DNA from: CAJBLF01 sp964504915
GTDB lineage: Bacteria; Patescibacteriota; Gracilibacteria; Absconditabacterales; Absconditicoccaceae
Length of the DNA: 64,000 nt
NCBI GenBank assembly: GCA_964504915.1
Contig: CAZDFH010000005.1
Coordinates: 35,371-99,370 of the forward strand
Reading direction: 5' to 3'
This document shows positions 1 to 8,735 of the stretch, piece after piece (the first letter of the stretch is position 1; each line of letters begins with the position of its first letter). Position numbers and translations under genes: made by a program. A model generated the notes under the pieces. It worked only from the letters and a program-made list of their open reading frames with translations. It did no database searches and had not been told where the DNA came from.

Positions 1-1
1 T

Positions 2-310
2 GAAGGTAAGATACAGCTTGTGAAGGACTTTATCGAAGTAGAAGCATTCCCACAAGATTTGCCACATGACTTCCAAGTGGATATTTCTGTGATCGAAAGA
101 ATGGATGATACCATCTTCGTCAAAGATATTAAAGTTTCTGATAAGGTCAAAATCCTAGATGATGAAGATCAGCCTATCGTGACTATCTTGAAGCTTACTG
201 AAGAAGTAGAAGAAGCTCCAGTCGTTGCCACACCAGAAGCCGGTGCTACTCCAGCTGAATGAGCTAAAGAATGAGCAAAAGAAGAACCTAAAAAAGAAGA
301 GAAAAAATAA
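2..310 (+). CDS. rplY: 50S ribosomal protein bL25 (CTC/TL5 type), C-terminal part
   Basis: This is the 3' part of a gene that begins before the window. The visible residues match the C-terminal beta domain of CTC-type bL25, which binds 5S rRNA: an acidic stretch with FPQDLPHDFQVDIS is followed by VSDKVKILDDEDQPIVTI. The tail is Ala/Glu/Lys rich and low in complexity, as is common for this family. Two in-frame TGA codons (260 and 272) lie in the tail and are read as glycine; the gene closes at TAA 308-310. The family call rests on overall pattern only, since the N-terminal RNA-binding domain is not visible. Confidence 0.75.
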
Positions 311-429
311 TATAGATGGGAGTTGGGAGTTTGTAGATGGGAGAAAAAATAGTCTGCCGTCTAAGCTCTAAGTTCTCCAGTCTTAATAAGCTTCTAAATT
401 ACTTATTTTAAATTATTTAACTTAAAAAA

Positions 430-618
430 ATGCCAAGAGTTTGTGATTTTACAGGGAAAGGAACTGCAGCTGGGAACAATAGATCTCATTCTATGAGAGC
501 GACCAAAAGAACTTTCAAACCAAATCTGATATACAAGATGGTAACTATGGAAGATGGAAGCAAGATAAGATTGAAGATCAGTGCTAAGATTTACAAGAAA
601 TTGAAAGGATTCATTTAA
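430..618 (+). CDS. rpmB: 50S ribosomal protein bL28
   Basis: This 62-residue protein starts MPRVCDFTGKG and contains NNRSHSMRATKRTFKPNL, the conserved N-terminal signature of bL28, followed by a basic C-terminus with RLKISAKIYKKLKG. It is a structural protein of the large subunit that helps in late assembly. The length is normal for short bL28 forms. It lies 120 bp downstream of the bL25 gene, and the spacer has no convincing Shine-Dalgarno, only an AT-rich run before the ATG. No TGA codon occurs inside it. Confidence 0.93.
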   Translation: MPRVCDFTGKGTAAGNNRSHSMRATKRTFKPNLIYKMVTMEDGSKIRLKISAKIYKKLKGFI

Positions 619-654
619 AAATGCTCATTGCAAAAGAATAAAAAAACATTGTCA

Positions 655-725
655 TGGGGTGGTACCCCGCAGAAATTCGCGGGGCATGGCTCAGGTGAGA
701 TGCTTGATATATTGGTCCCGGGGGA
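655..725 (+). other. Decayed tRNA-like copy interrupted by a hairpin
   Basis: The 10 bases at 655-664 repeat the start of the intact tRNA-Lys (801-810). A palindrome with CCCCGC/GCGGGG arms (665-684) interrupts the copy, after which GGCTCAGGTG and GGTCCCGGG resume in tRNA order. The anticodon stem is lost and the 3' end runs into more hairpins. It cannot fold as a tRNA and looks like a relic of a tRNA duplication. Confidence 0.5.
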
Positions 726-731
726 GTTTAC

Positions 732-765
732 CCTGCTTAGGCAGGACAAGTCCCGCAAAGCGGGA
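732..765. repeat. Two adjacent GC-rich hairpins
   Basis: CCTGC/GCAGG arms (732-745) and TCCCGC/GCGGGA arms with an AAA loop (751-765) sit one after the other in AT-rich surroundings. Similar short GC-rich palindromes recur at many spacers in this window (17540, 27293, 50347, 951). No gene overlaps them. Confidence 0.7.
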
Positions 766-801
766 AGTCCCGATTCAATTCAAATAATATCATTTAGTGA
801 T

Positions 802-874
802 GGGGTGGTAGCTCAGGTGGTAGAGCAGTAGCCTTTTAAGCTAATGGTCCCGGGTTCGAGTCCCGGCCATCCTA
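802..874 (+). tRNA. tRNA-Lys (anticodon UUU)
   Basis: A cloverleaf can be drawn by hand. The acceptor stem GGGGTGG pairs with CCATCCT with two G-U pairs, one of them at the terminal pair. The D stem is GCTC/GAGC, the anticodon loop CTTTTAA gives anticodon TTT at 835-837, and the T arm is CCGGG-TTCGAGT-CCCGG. The discriminator is A at 874. The outermost anticodon-stem pair is a G-A mismatch. No CCA is encoded directly. The gene is flanked on both sides by degenerate copies of its own sequence. Confidence 0.88.
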
Positions 875-942
875 GATGAAATTAATAGTTCTCCATATAC
901 GAAAAGACTGCTAAGCGATTAGTTGTTTTTTTAATAAATCTT

Positions 943-986
943 TGTCGGTCCCCCGGCTAGCCGGGGCTATCCTAGATGAAATTAAT
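943..986 (+). repeat. Perfect 16-bp palindrome plus repeated tRNA 3' end
   Basis: CCCCGGCTAGCCGGGG is a perfect palindrome at 951-966. It is followed at 969-986 by an 18-base direct copy of the tRNA-Lys 3' end and its downstream flank (869-886). The stretch before the palindrome, GGTCC, also resembles the start of the tRNA T arm. It looks like a third, decayed copy of the tRNA 3' half in which a palindrome replaced the T loop. Confidence 0.6.
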
Positions 987-1045
987 CACGTGAAACACAT
1001 AGAAAATATCTAGCAATAGATGTTTTTTTATTTTACTCTATACTA

Positions 1046-2632
1046 TTAATGGCTAGATTCCCATTGCTCTAGTTCCTCATCGGACATAGTTTTAGCCTCC
1101 TCTGCCGTCAATCCGAAGTCTGTACGAGTCCTGAAATCTGGACTATAGGAGTTCTTACAACTTGCGACGTAGATATGATTGGTATAATAATTGTAATCAC
1201 AGAATGATTTCATATTGAAATAATAATCTCGAGGCTCCTTGCTCGTATCTACTGTCCATGTAGTAGGGCCCACAATACCCGTATCCGTAACTGGTGTATC
1301 CTCATCGTGATTCTGGGCAGTCACACCTTCTATTTCTTCTCTATATAGATGAGCTTTGTATAATAAGATAGCAGCCTCACCTCTGGTGATAGCATTTTTT
1401 ACATTCACCTCTCCGATTAGACCAAACTCTTTGGCTTTGAGTATATAGTTGGTATAATATTTATTGGTTGGCTCTGTCAGCATACCGACCATAATTCTTA
1501 TGAGTACGGTAATGGCTTGTGCATTGTCAAGTTTGGCTCTAGGATCAAAGTTTCCTTTATATCATTTGAATATGCCCAGCTTACAGGCACTCGTGATGCT
1601 CGTGGTTAGCGTAGTATCTGACAATCTCATATCAGAGAACGCACAGGTATCGCTTGCCTTCTCCGTCTTATTAAACTCAGATTTAGCAAACACACTAAAA
1701 AATTTGGATGCTTCTTGTCTCGTCATAGTTTTGTTTGGTAAAAAATCAGCCAAAGTAGCTTTGGATGTCAGCCCAGCAGTATACATCCAATCAACAGCAG
1801 TCTTCAATTCCTCTGTAGTTGCAGTATCAACTTCGTTTGCTGAATCTCCAGTGACGACCTTGGTTCACACGGCGTCACCTTCGATGACGACGAAAGCATC
1901 CATAATATTTCTTCATGGCCCTGCTACATATTTTCCATCATTAATCATCGCCTTGCTTCATCCATTGTCTAACTGGATAGCATTGTAACAATTAAAGGTC
2001 TCGATAATATAGTCGGCTATACTTGAGAATGTCACCCCATCTACATATCACATATATATGACACTATTGTCTTTGGTGCTACAGATGAATGTCTTATTCC
2101 CAATTTTGCTTTGCTTCGCATCATTATTCATTTCATTATTCAATACGGCGACGTTGATACCATCCTTCACTAAAGTGGGCATGGCTATACCATTTTCCAC
2201 TATATCTACATTAGGATCTTCTTTGTATGTCCCATCATTTGCCACTGTGATGGGTGTCCCATCAGCAGCGAATCCAAAGAGTGATTTATACATACCGATA
2301 TCTTTACTCCGTTTGGAATACAATTGTCCATTAGCTTTTCTCAATGTATCTGTAGTATTACCTACACACCACGAATAGGCTGCCTCATCTGGACAAAAAT
2401 ATGCACCATTGATTGCCTGTGTGCCTCCCGCATTCTCCATGAGTGTCTGCAGAGATTGTGCAGGCATCGAGCTCGCTACAGCAGATACCACAATTTTTGA
2501 TTTCCCATCCAGTGCTACCTTCATGACCTTATATACGTGACCATTTTCTGTCTTAGCAAGATAGGTAGTAGTGGCTGATGCAAATGATATGCAGGAGATT
2601 GCACATATCATTGAGATGAAAATTTTTTTCAT
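1046..2632 (-). CDS. Exported phosphodiester glycosidase-like (NAGPA) protein with three SLH repeats
   Basis: This 528-residue protein begins with a signal peptide (MKKIFISMICAISCISFASA). Residues about 25-250 resemble the phosphodiester glycosidase/NAGPA (DUF2233) fold: AINGAYFCPD, and LDNGGSKAMINDGKYVAG in place of the usual DGGGSS core. Three S-layer-homology-type repeats follow at roughly 272-320, 335-380 and 385-430, each with an R- or N-containing TRxEA/DNAQA-like motif. The C-terminal tail of about 100 residues is unrecognised. In-frame TGA codons are read as glycine and the stop is TAA. Likely role: a cell-surface enzyme acting on glycans and held by the S-layer or cell wall. The substrate is unknown. 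Confidence 0.75.
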
Positions 2633-2794
2633 ACTTTGCTAGAAGCAAATAAATGATAGTATCTACAAGATAATAGCCTAAGTACCTGCAATATCAAGCA
2701 ATTTTACCTGCTACGATGATTGGTCAATAAGAGAGCGTCCAATTTTTCTCTTGCAATGGCTAGTAAAATCGATATTTATATGATGTTTTACTTG

Positions 2795-2809
2795 AGTGAT
2801 ACAATCACT
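2795..2809 (+). promoter_or_regulatory. Candidate TrpR-type operator overlapping an extended -10
   Basis: AGTGATACAATCACT is a perfect inverted repeat (AGTGAT, 3-base centre, ATCACT) ending one base before the ATG at 2810. It contains TGATACAAT, an extended -10 (TGN plus TACAAT). The same box, preceded by TGTTTTACTT, recurs upstream of trpB (3106-3133). If this is the -10 then the transcript would start at or next to the ATG, that is, be nearly leaderless. Confidence 0.55.
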
Positions 2810-3082
2810 ATGGCTACTCACTTCCAATCCTCTCTCGAGCTTATTGCTAAAAATCTCATTCATATCGAAAGTAAAAAAAACTTGGAAGATTTCTTGAGTG
2901 ATTTATTGACTCCACAAGAAGTCGTCGAATTAGCTGACAGGATCAATATTTTTAAGTCATTGAAAAAAGGCAAGACACAGAGAGAGATAGCTCAAGACCT
3001 AGGAATATCTGTCACTACAGTAAACAGATGATCTAGATTCCTCAAGCATGGCACAGGAGCCATTGATAAGTTTATCCGTTAA
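2810..3082 (+). CDS. TrpR/YerC-family transcriptional repressor
   Basis: This 90-residue protein has the TrpR-superfamily layout: a helical N-terminus, the segment LTPQEVVELADRINIFKSL, then a helix-turn-helix GKTQREIAQDLGISVTTVNR followed by GSRFLKHG. The glycine after NR is encoded by TGA (3029-3031) and corresponds to the invariant glycine of the TVxRGS motif, which supports code 25. An ATG at 2780 or the TTG/ATG further up would also be in frame, but 2810 gives the family's normal N-terminus. It lies directly upstream of trpB with a duplicated promoter box, which suggests tryptophan-responsive autoregulation. YerC-type regulators of unknown ligand are the alternative. Confidence 0.8.
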
Positions 3083-3105
3083 ATCTATTAATTTTTTTAT
3101 CTATA

Positions 3106-3133
3106 TGTTTTACTTTAGTGATACAATGATACT
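3106..3133 (+). promoter_or_regulatory. Promoter/operator box of trpB, copy of the trpR box
   Basis: TGTTTTACTTTAGTGATACA and the following bases repeat the box in front of the repressor gene, with one mismatch up to ACAAT. TGATACAAT (3119-3127) is again an extended -10. The inverted repeat is less perfect here (AGTGATACAATGATACT). It leaves a 5' leader of about 95 bases before the trpB ATG. That leader holds no obvious terminator or Trp-rich leader peptide. Confidence 0.5.
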
Positions 3134-3228
3134 AGAGATTAAAAAATATTTTATAGTAAGAGATGTGTTGTGGCGACGACGGAAAGAGTATTGTTTGAAA
3201 TTTTTTATTATTTTAAAAAGTATTCGCC

Positions 3229-4431
3229 ATGAATCACTATGATATAATACCAGATACTAATTGATATTTCTGAGCATATGGGTGACAGATATTACCTCCA
3301 TCGATTATCCCTATCTTTAATGACATCGCAAAATTTTATCTGAGTATCAAAGATACCACTGAGTTTAAAAATGAGCTCATGTATTATTACAAACATTATA
3401 TCGGTAGACCATCACCGATATTTTATGCCAAGAATCTCAGTGAAAAGATTGGCTGAGGAAAAATGTATCTCAAAAGAGAAGACCTCAATCATACCTGAGC
3501 CCATAAGATCAATCACTGTATCGGTGAGGTCTTGATCGCCAAAAAGATGGGCAAGACGAAGGTCATCGCCGAGACCGGAGCTGGGCAACATGGAGTAGCG
3601 TTAGCCACTGCTTGTGCACTCTTTGACATGCCCTGCGAGATTTTTATGGGAGCGATAGATATAGACAAAGAACGTCCCAACGTCGAGAAGATCAGACTCC
3701 TTTGAGCGAAAGTAACTGCTGTAAGGAGCGGAACTCAGACACTGAAAGATGCTGTCGATGCCGCATTAGGAGCATTTCTCAACGATCCAGAGAACATTTT
3801 CTTTGGCATCTGATCAGTCGTTGGACCACATCCTTTCCCGATGATCGTCCGTGACCTCCAGAGGATCGTAGGCGAAGAAGCAAGAGACCAATTTGTAGAC
3901 CAGACGTGAAAACAGCCAGACAATTTGGTGGCCTGTGTGTGAGGATGAAGTAATGCGATCGGACTTTTTTCCGCATTTCTAGAAGATGAAAATATCACTA
4001 TGTACGGCATAGAACCAAGTGGTAAGAGTCTGAACTTGGGAGAACATGCAGCTACGTTAACCTTGGGAACACCGGGAAATTTGCATGGGATGCATACGTA
4101 TGTGTTGCAGGATGCTGAAGGAAATCCACAGCCGGTCTACTCCGTGGCGTCGGGACTCGATTATCCCTGAGTGTGACCACAACACAGTTTCTTGAAAGAT
4201 AGTGGTAGAGTGCACTATGAAATCATCAATGATAAAGAATGTATCGAAGCGTTTTATGAGCTCTCGAGGATGGAGTGAATTATCCCAGCATTGGAGAGCG
4301 CTCATGCGGTGGCATTTGCGATGAAGCTTGCGAAAAAGCTCAGCTCCGAAAAAACAATTCTCGTCAATCTTTCGGGAAGGGGGGATAAGGATGTAGATTT
4401 TGTGCTACGTACCACGACTATGCCAATATAA
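3229..4431 (+). CDS. trpB: Tryptophan synthase beta chain
   Basis: This 400-residue protein makes L-tryptophan from indole and serine with PLP. The N-terminus has GAYGGQILPP. KREDLNHTGAHKINH carries the PLP lysine (about residue 93), ETGAGQHG follows, and the phosphate-binding loop reads CVGGGSNAIG. Two of the three loop glycines are TGA codons. The C-terminus has ILVNLSGRGDKD. The length is standard for TrpB1. No trpA is next to it, so it may salvage indole rather than complete a pathway. It is preceded by the TrpR-like gene and its own promoter box. Its stop codon abuts the stop of the convergent gene with no gap. Confidence 0.95.
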
Positions 4432-6762
4432 TTATATTGCCCTTTCTTCTCATCCTTCTGTGGCTGTGGTGATATCTTTATCTTCGATAGGATATACCCT
4501 ACCTTCCAATCCATCCGCTACTACTCTGACTTTTTTGTGTCCATAGAAAGCATCGTATACATACGTCATGGCGTTGGGCATGGCAGAGCCATATGTCAAA
4601 AACTGAAGCACATGTAATCCATCCCTCACCGATTTATTTAATGGTGCAGTAAAGAGACAGACAATATTTTTTTCTGCACAGAGCGTTTCTATATGTCCTT
4701 TTGTCCCGGATTCACTAGTCATAAGTACTACGCCATGTGCTGGTAATGAATTAATGACCTCTTGTCTTGCGCCACTTACATTGTTGTTGGTTGCAAATAT
4801 TACTATTCCTGTTTTGTCCCTATTATCTGCTCAAATTGGTAGAATCTCTAGTTCCTCGTCGCATATTCACAAGGCTCTTCACTCCCACAGAGGTTCTTTT
4901 TCTTCAGGGAATTCTATTGCACAAGGCTCCATAAGCTTCATAGGCAGTGGTCTTGCTTGGACAATATAGTATATTGGGCTATTATGCTCCAATACATCTG
5001 CAAGTACTAATTCTGCTTGCATAGGTTGTCCAAAATATCTCTCAAATGCATACGTTATGGTTCCGATGTCATTAATCTCATACCCTACGTCAATATGTTC
5101 TCCTAAGTCGCCATTATAGACTCGACAGGATGTTGGATCATCCATAAAATCTTCATATAGGTGTGGTATAAACTTTCTTTTTTCTATGATAGCTCTTCTA
5201 TTGTGGTATTTTATCTCCAACAATTCTGGTCTGTGGGGAAGGATGCTATTACTTTCTGCAGGGTTGTATTCGATGAAGGTTTGTATTACTAGGCCCATTT
5301 TCTCTTCTGGGATATCGTGCTCTGCCCTATATGCCAAAGCTGACTCGCTGTTGCATGATTCATACACCTTGATGATAGCCTCGCAAAACTCTTGATATGA
5401 AAAATCTTTGTATGGAAATTCTTCCCCAAGGCATATGGATTCATATACGCCTGCTCATGTTGTTTCTTGATTATCTTCGGAATAGACCGCACTACTTCTG
5501 ATGATAATAGGACACTTTTTTTTCTGCCACTTCTGATATAGTTTAGTGAAATACTCGTGATCCAGCTCTTTCGTTTCGTATCGCTTATCGTAATAACGGG
5601 TACTTATTTTATCAAATGATGGCACGATCACACGCTTCCTCATATGCTTACTTATCTTGGGCAACATATCTCTAACTGCGTCTAAATAGGCTCACTTCGC
5701 TCCATATTTCATTTTCTTGGCTAAGACAGTATCTGTATCTACGTTTCACAGTAGGTGTGATCGCTTTTTCATAATACGGTAATTGCAGTAATCTCCTAAT
5801 GTTTCATAGAATTTCCTGGATGACCAATTCTCCCCTCAGACGTTGTAGAACAATTCTTTTTCTAGCGACATTTCATTTCTCATATAATCAAAAGCACCTC
5901 TTTCTATTTCTTCTCGTAATAGAGGTCGATCTTTTTCAGAACTACCATTGAAGGAGACATAGCTTTGTCTGATGAATATCTTATGTGATTCTATATGTTG
6001 CTGGAGTTCGGCTTCCCACTCTGCATCTTCTCATGCATCGTCATAATTATTCGCCATAATCTCTTGCATCTTGGAAGCCACTGTTTTTCCATATGCTAAA
6101 ATTTTTTGCAATTTGGGTATTACATTAACACATTTGTTTATATGATTAATAAAGGATTCCTTCCCATTTTCCTTCCCCCTGGTGCGATGAAATGTGTAGA
6201 GCTGGTAGGTACTATCTCATAGATTGGTTTGTATCTTTGTAATATCTCATAAGACTGTATCCCATGACCACTTATCTAAAGAAGGGCTACCATATTCTGA
6301 TTTGCTATCTATAGTTGCTATGAAATTAAAAAGTTCATCAATCGGAGTCTGGAATTGCTTTGCGAGAGGCGAATCTTCTAGTTCTGGGTACACAACGCTT
6401 ACCACGCCAATAAGGGTGGATGCTATGAGAGCAAGTACTTTTTTGGCTTCTGTATATTTAGATCTACATACTTCATAGATCTGCGATCTTATGGTGCTAG
6501 CTTCGTGCTGAGAGGTACACACAGACTGATCTCCAAGGACGGAAAATAGACTTTGCTTGGCTTGCTCTGGCGTATCTCGACTGAGTGCACTAATCTTGTC
6601 TACTATCTTCTGGAGGATAACTGGATCTGACAAATATTGCTTATTTTTTTCATCTACTAGCAAAAAATTATCCACAATCTCTTGGATTACTTCTTCTGAG
6701 GGTTCGTTGCTAAGTGCTCAGATTTTTTTATTGAATGCATCGGCTTTAGCGTGAATATCCAT
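4432..6762 (-). CDS. PEP-synthase/PPDK-like protein with ATP-grasp and swivelling domains, no PEP-binding barrel
   Basis: This is a 776-residue protein. The first ~340 residues are mostly helical and unrecognised. From about 345 a PPDK_N (PEP/pyruvate-binding ATP-grasp) domain begins with GAKGAYLDAV and continues with IIIRSSAVYSEDNQETTGAG near residue 420 and VQARPLPM near 615. The C-terminal swivelling domain near 680-700 reads MTSESGTKGHIETLCAEK, keeping a histidine where the phospho-His lies but not the usual TSHAA context. The large PEP-binding barrel of PEP synthase is missing. It could be a phosphotransferase of the rifampin phosphotransferase kind or a regulatory relative. The start at 6762 is the first ATG after an upstream stop. 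Confidence 0.7.
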
Positions 6763-6883
6763 CCCATATGTCAATCATAAACGATTGTTTTATAGAGAAA
6801 AGCAGGCATTTTTCAAGCATCTTTTGCTTGGTTTCTCTGAGTACTTCAAATAGCAAAAATCTCTTGAAAATTTTTAAAAAATG

Positions 6884-6889
6884 TATAAT
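6884..6889 (+). promoter_or_regulatory. Putative -10 box (TATAAT)
   Basis: A perfect TATAAT lies 50 bases before the ATG at 6940. The best -35-like hexamer, TTGAAA at 6864-6869, is only 14 bases away, so the -35 is uncertain. It lies in the divergent spacer between the PPDK-like gene and the coiled-coil gene. Confidence 0.45.
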
Positions 6890-6939
6890 ATAGCACCCGT
6901 CACTTACACGTGCCGTTTTATCTCTTAACCACTATCAGC

Positions 6940-7389
6940 ATGTTTAAAGGAAAAGTGTACATGTATAGCAACATCAATGGAAGAGAGGAAAAACTAGAGA
7001 GAGAGTTTGATAATCCTCAGGAATTCCAATCATTCGCTGGGCAGATGCCAGCAGTTCAATTACTCAATCGCTTCCCGAGTTTTGGGCGAGATGGATTTAC
7101 TTCTATCCACAACTATTTTGAAAATCTGCTAGATAGGAGACTCTGACTCGGCTATCAAGAACCCGAGAACCAGCAGTCGCTCGTAGATCTTAATAAGTAC
7201 GAAGACGCCATTCAGCAGATAGAATATCAGAAGGCTCATAAGGACGAGCATACTAAGCAGCTCAAAGCTACGCTCCAGAAGCTCAAAGACTACAAGAAAA
7301 CATTCAAAGAAGAACATAGAGAAGACATGATGGGACAGCTTGATGAGGATATCAAAAAAATAGAAGAAGAATTGAAAAAATCTGAGTAA
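6940..7389 (+). CDS. Small coiled-coil protein, unknown function
   Basis: I do not recognise this 149-residue protein. The first ~75 residues are mixed (MFKGKVYMYSNINGREEKLE), with FAGQMPAVQLLNRFPSFG following. The second half is highly charged and repetitive in Lys, Glu and Gln, and probably forms a coiled coil. No signal peptide or membrane segment is visible, so it is likely cytoplasmic. One TGA glycine codon lies at 7144. A decayed second copy of the 3' end and its terminator is found at 8653-8719. Confidence 0.7.
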
Positions 7390-7415
7390 TCTCTCTCCAT
7401 TCGTTGCCATACAGA

Positions 7416-7445
7416 AAATCTGGGCCACTGGCTCAGATTTTTTTA
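7416..7445. terminator. Bidirectional hairpin terminator
   Basis: AAATCTG and CAGATTT arms with GGCC/GGCT inside form a strong stem followed by a T run on the plus strand, and preceded by an A run giving Ts on the minus strand. It lies between the stops of two convergent genes (7389 and 7456). Confidence 0.8.
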
Positions 7446-7455
7446 TGATATAAAT

Positions 7456-7941
7456 TTATCCAATCAGCCCATGGATCAACTTTCCTACGAAGTAGGTCAC
7501 AATAATCACAAATATCGCCATCAAAATATGATCTCTGATTACTGGCCATGCTCCTCTCTTCTGAGATTTGGCGATAGTATAACTCAGGTAACCTAGTGAA
7601 ATAAGTCATCGAATAGCATTGACAACAACTGCTGCAAATAAATTATTGATAAGCAAAACTGGTATCATAAAGGTCAGTGCAAAAAGAAATTTAGCGAGAA
7701 AGGTAGCGATAGTAGATTCTCGGATTTGTCTTGGACTCGATACGCCACTTCCTTCCTGTGAGACACGAATACCGAGGGCGTCCGACAATGCGTCTGCGAT
7801 CGCGATAGTGAGGATACCGCCGATGACAGCCAGTTTGGAATGTGTACCCGCAAGCAGTCAGACCATCAGACCGAGGGTGGTGATGATGCCAGAGGTGATT
7901 CAAAAATTAATTCAGACTTTGATAGATTTATCCAACTTCAT
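7456..7941 (-). CDS. VIT1/CCC1-like membrane protein
   Basis: This 161-residue protein has about four hydrophobic segments. GITSGIITTLGLMVGLLAG resembles the first transmembrane part of VIT/CCC1 iron-manganese transporters. It is followed by KLAVIGGILTIAIADALSDA and a short polar loop GIRVSQEGSG. The protein is shorter than typical VIT1 members and lacks the long cytoplasmic metal-binding loop, so the substrate is uncertain. Five TGA codons are read as glycine. The start at 7941 gives the full first helix. The neighbouring plus-strand gene starts divergently very close by. Confidence 0.55.
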
Positions 7942-7989
7942 GGAGGAGAGAAAGAGAGTAAATACACGAAGGTAATATGGGAGTGGAGA

Positions 7990-8517
7990 GTGTTTGCAAG
8001 GTTATTTGGGTTGACTTTTGTCCGCTTTTGGGTATATTCTCCCTTCACAAGAATTCCCATATATCGTTTGGTAGCTGGGAAGATAGCTTATTCATTGAAA
8101 CATTTTATTCGTTTCCCCGTACATATGTTGCATCCTTCAGAACAAGACAAAACGGACATTGCTATCCAAACCATCAGGGCTCACAATATCGCAGCGAGTT
8201 ATTTTCTCCATAATGAGAATGCTAATCGTGTATCGCTCAATACCCTACATCAACTCGAAACATGCATCAAAGAAGGTTTGGGTAATGAGATTCAAATAGA
8301 TACTAGCGAAGAGGCACGAGAACACATGCGTACGTATCATAGTGATATATTTGCTCAGGAGGCAACTACTGAGGATATTATTCTCGTAAGTAGGTATGCA
8401 CTTAATGATAATCTTTGTTTTACCAAAGAATTTAGACTATTGGGATCTATCAAAAAGACCTATAATGCAATCATAGATAATTTTCTGGAAGAACAGACAA
8501 TGACTGAGGGAAAGTAA
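7990..8517 (+). CDS. Hypothetical protein
   Basis: An open frame of at least 175 residues that I do not recognise. The first ~40 residues are aromatic and hydrophobic (TFVRFWVYSPFTRIPIYRL); the rest is soluble and helical, with HPSEQDKTDIAIQTIRAHNI and a C-terminal segment rich in Glu and Lys. There is no ATG at a sensible position. GTG 7990 is my guess, since an earlier start would overlap the divergent gene at 7941. The gene ends at TAA 8515-8517, just before two GC-rich palindromes. Confidence 0.45.
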   Translation: MFARLFGLTFVRFWVYSPFTRIPIYRLVAGKIAYSLKHFIRFPVHMLHPSEQDKTDIAIQTIRAHNIAASYFLHNENANRVSLNTLHQLETCIKEGLGNEIQIDTSEEAREHMRTYHSDIFAQEATTEDIILVSRYALNDNLCFTKEFRLLGSIKKTYNAIIDNFLEEQTMTEGK

Positions 8518-8528
8518 TAGGCTGCTTC

Positions 8529-8595
8529 GCTCCCGGGAGCAAAGAGTAAACAATGAGCCACTCGCCTGCGGTTAGCTTCGTTTGCTCCCGGGAGC
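8529..8595. repeat. Two copies of a 12-bp palindrome
   Basis: GCTCCCGGGAGC occurs at 8529-8540 and again at 8584-8595, followed by CTCCTGGGCTCCTGGG. The element is much richer in GC than its surroundings and belongs with the other palindromic inserts of the window. Confidence 0.7.
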
Positions 8596-8652
8596 AGATG
8601 AGCTCCTGGGCTCCTGGGCTCCTAAATTTTTTCTCTCTTGAAAACATTGACG

Positions 8653-8697
8653 GCTTGATGAGGATATCAAGAAGATAAAAGAATTGAAAAAATCTGA
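8653..8697 (+). pseudogene. Decayed copy of the 3' end of the coiled-coil gene
   Basis: This stretch repeats the last ~49 bases of the gene ending at 7389 (GCTTGATGAGGATATCAA then AATTGAAAAAATCTGAG), with substitutions and small deletions, and it runs straight into a copy of that gene's terminator. No start or upstream coding sequence remains. Confidence 0.65.
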
Positions 8698-8719
8698 GCT
8701 ACGTGGCCCAGATTTTTTT
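8690..8719. terminator. Bidirectional hairpin terminator (second copy)
   Basis: AAATCTG/CAGATTT arms flank a GC-containing loop and a T run. It is related in sequence to the terminator at 7416-7445 and now lies just past the end of the minus-strand LRR gene. Confidence 0.7.
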
Positions 8720-8735
8720 ATATGGAATAAATAAT

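Noticed and set aside
628..831. Open frame of 67 residues across the hairpins and the tRNA-Lys start
   Set aside because: It runs through GC-rich palindromes and into the tRNA gene; no homology pattern.
1464..1988. Plus-strand open frame of 174 residues inside the glycosidase-like gene
   Set aside because: It is the antisense of a conserved minus-strand gene with signal peptide and SLH repeats; its composition is that of a shadow frame.
3048..3242. Possible leader peptide upstream of trpB
   Set aside because: It overlaps both the repressor end and the trpB start, has one tryptophan at most, and no attenuator-like alternative hairpins are visible.
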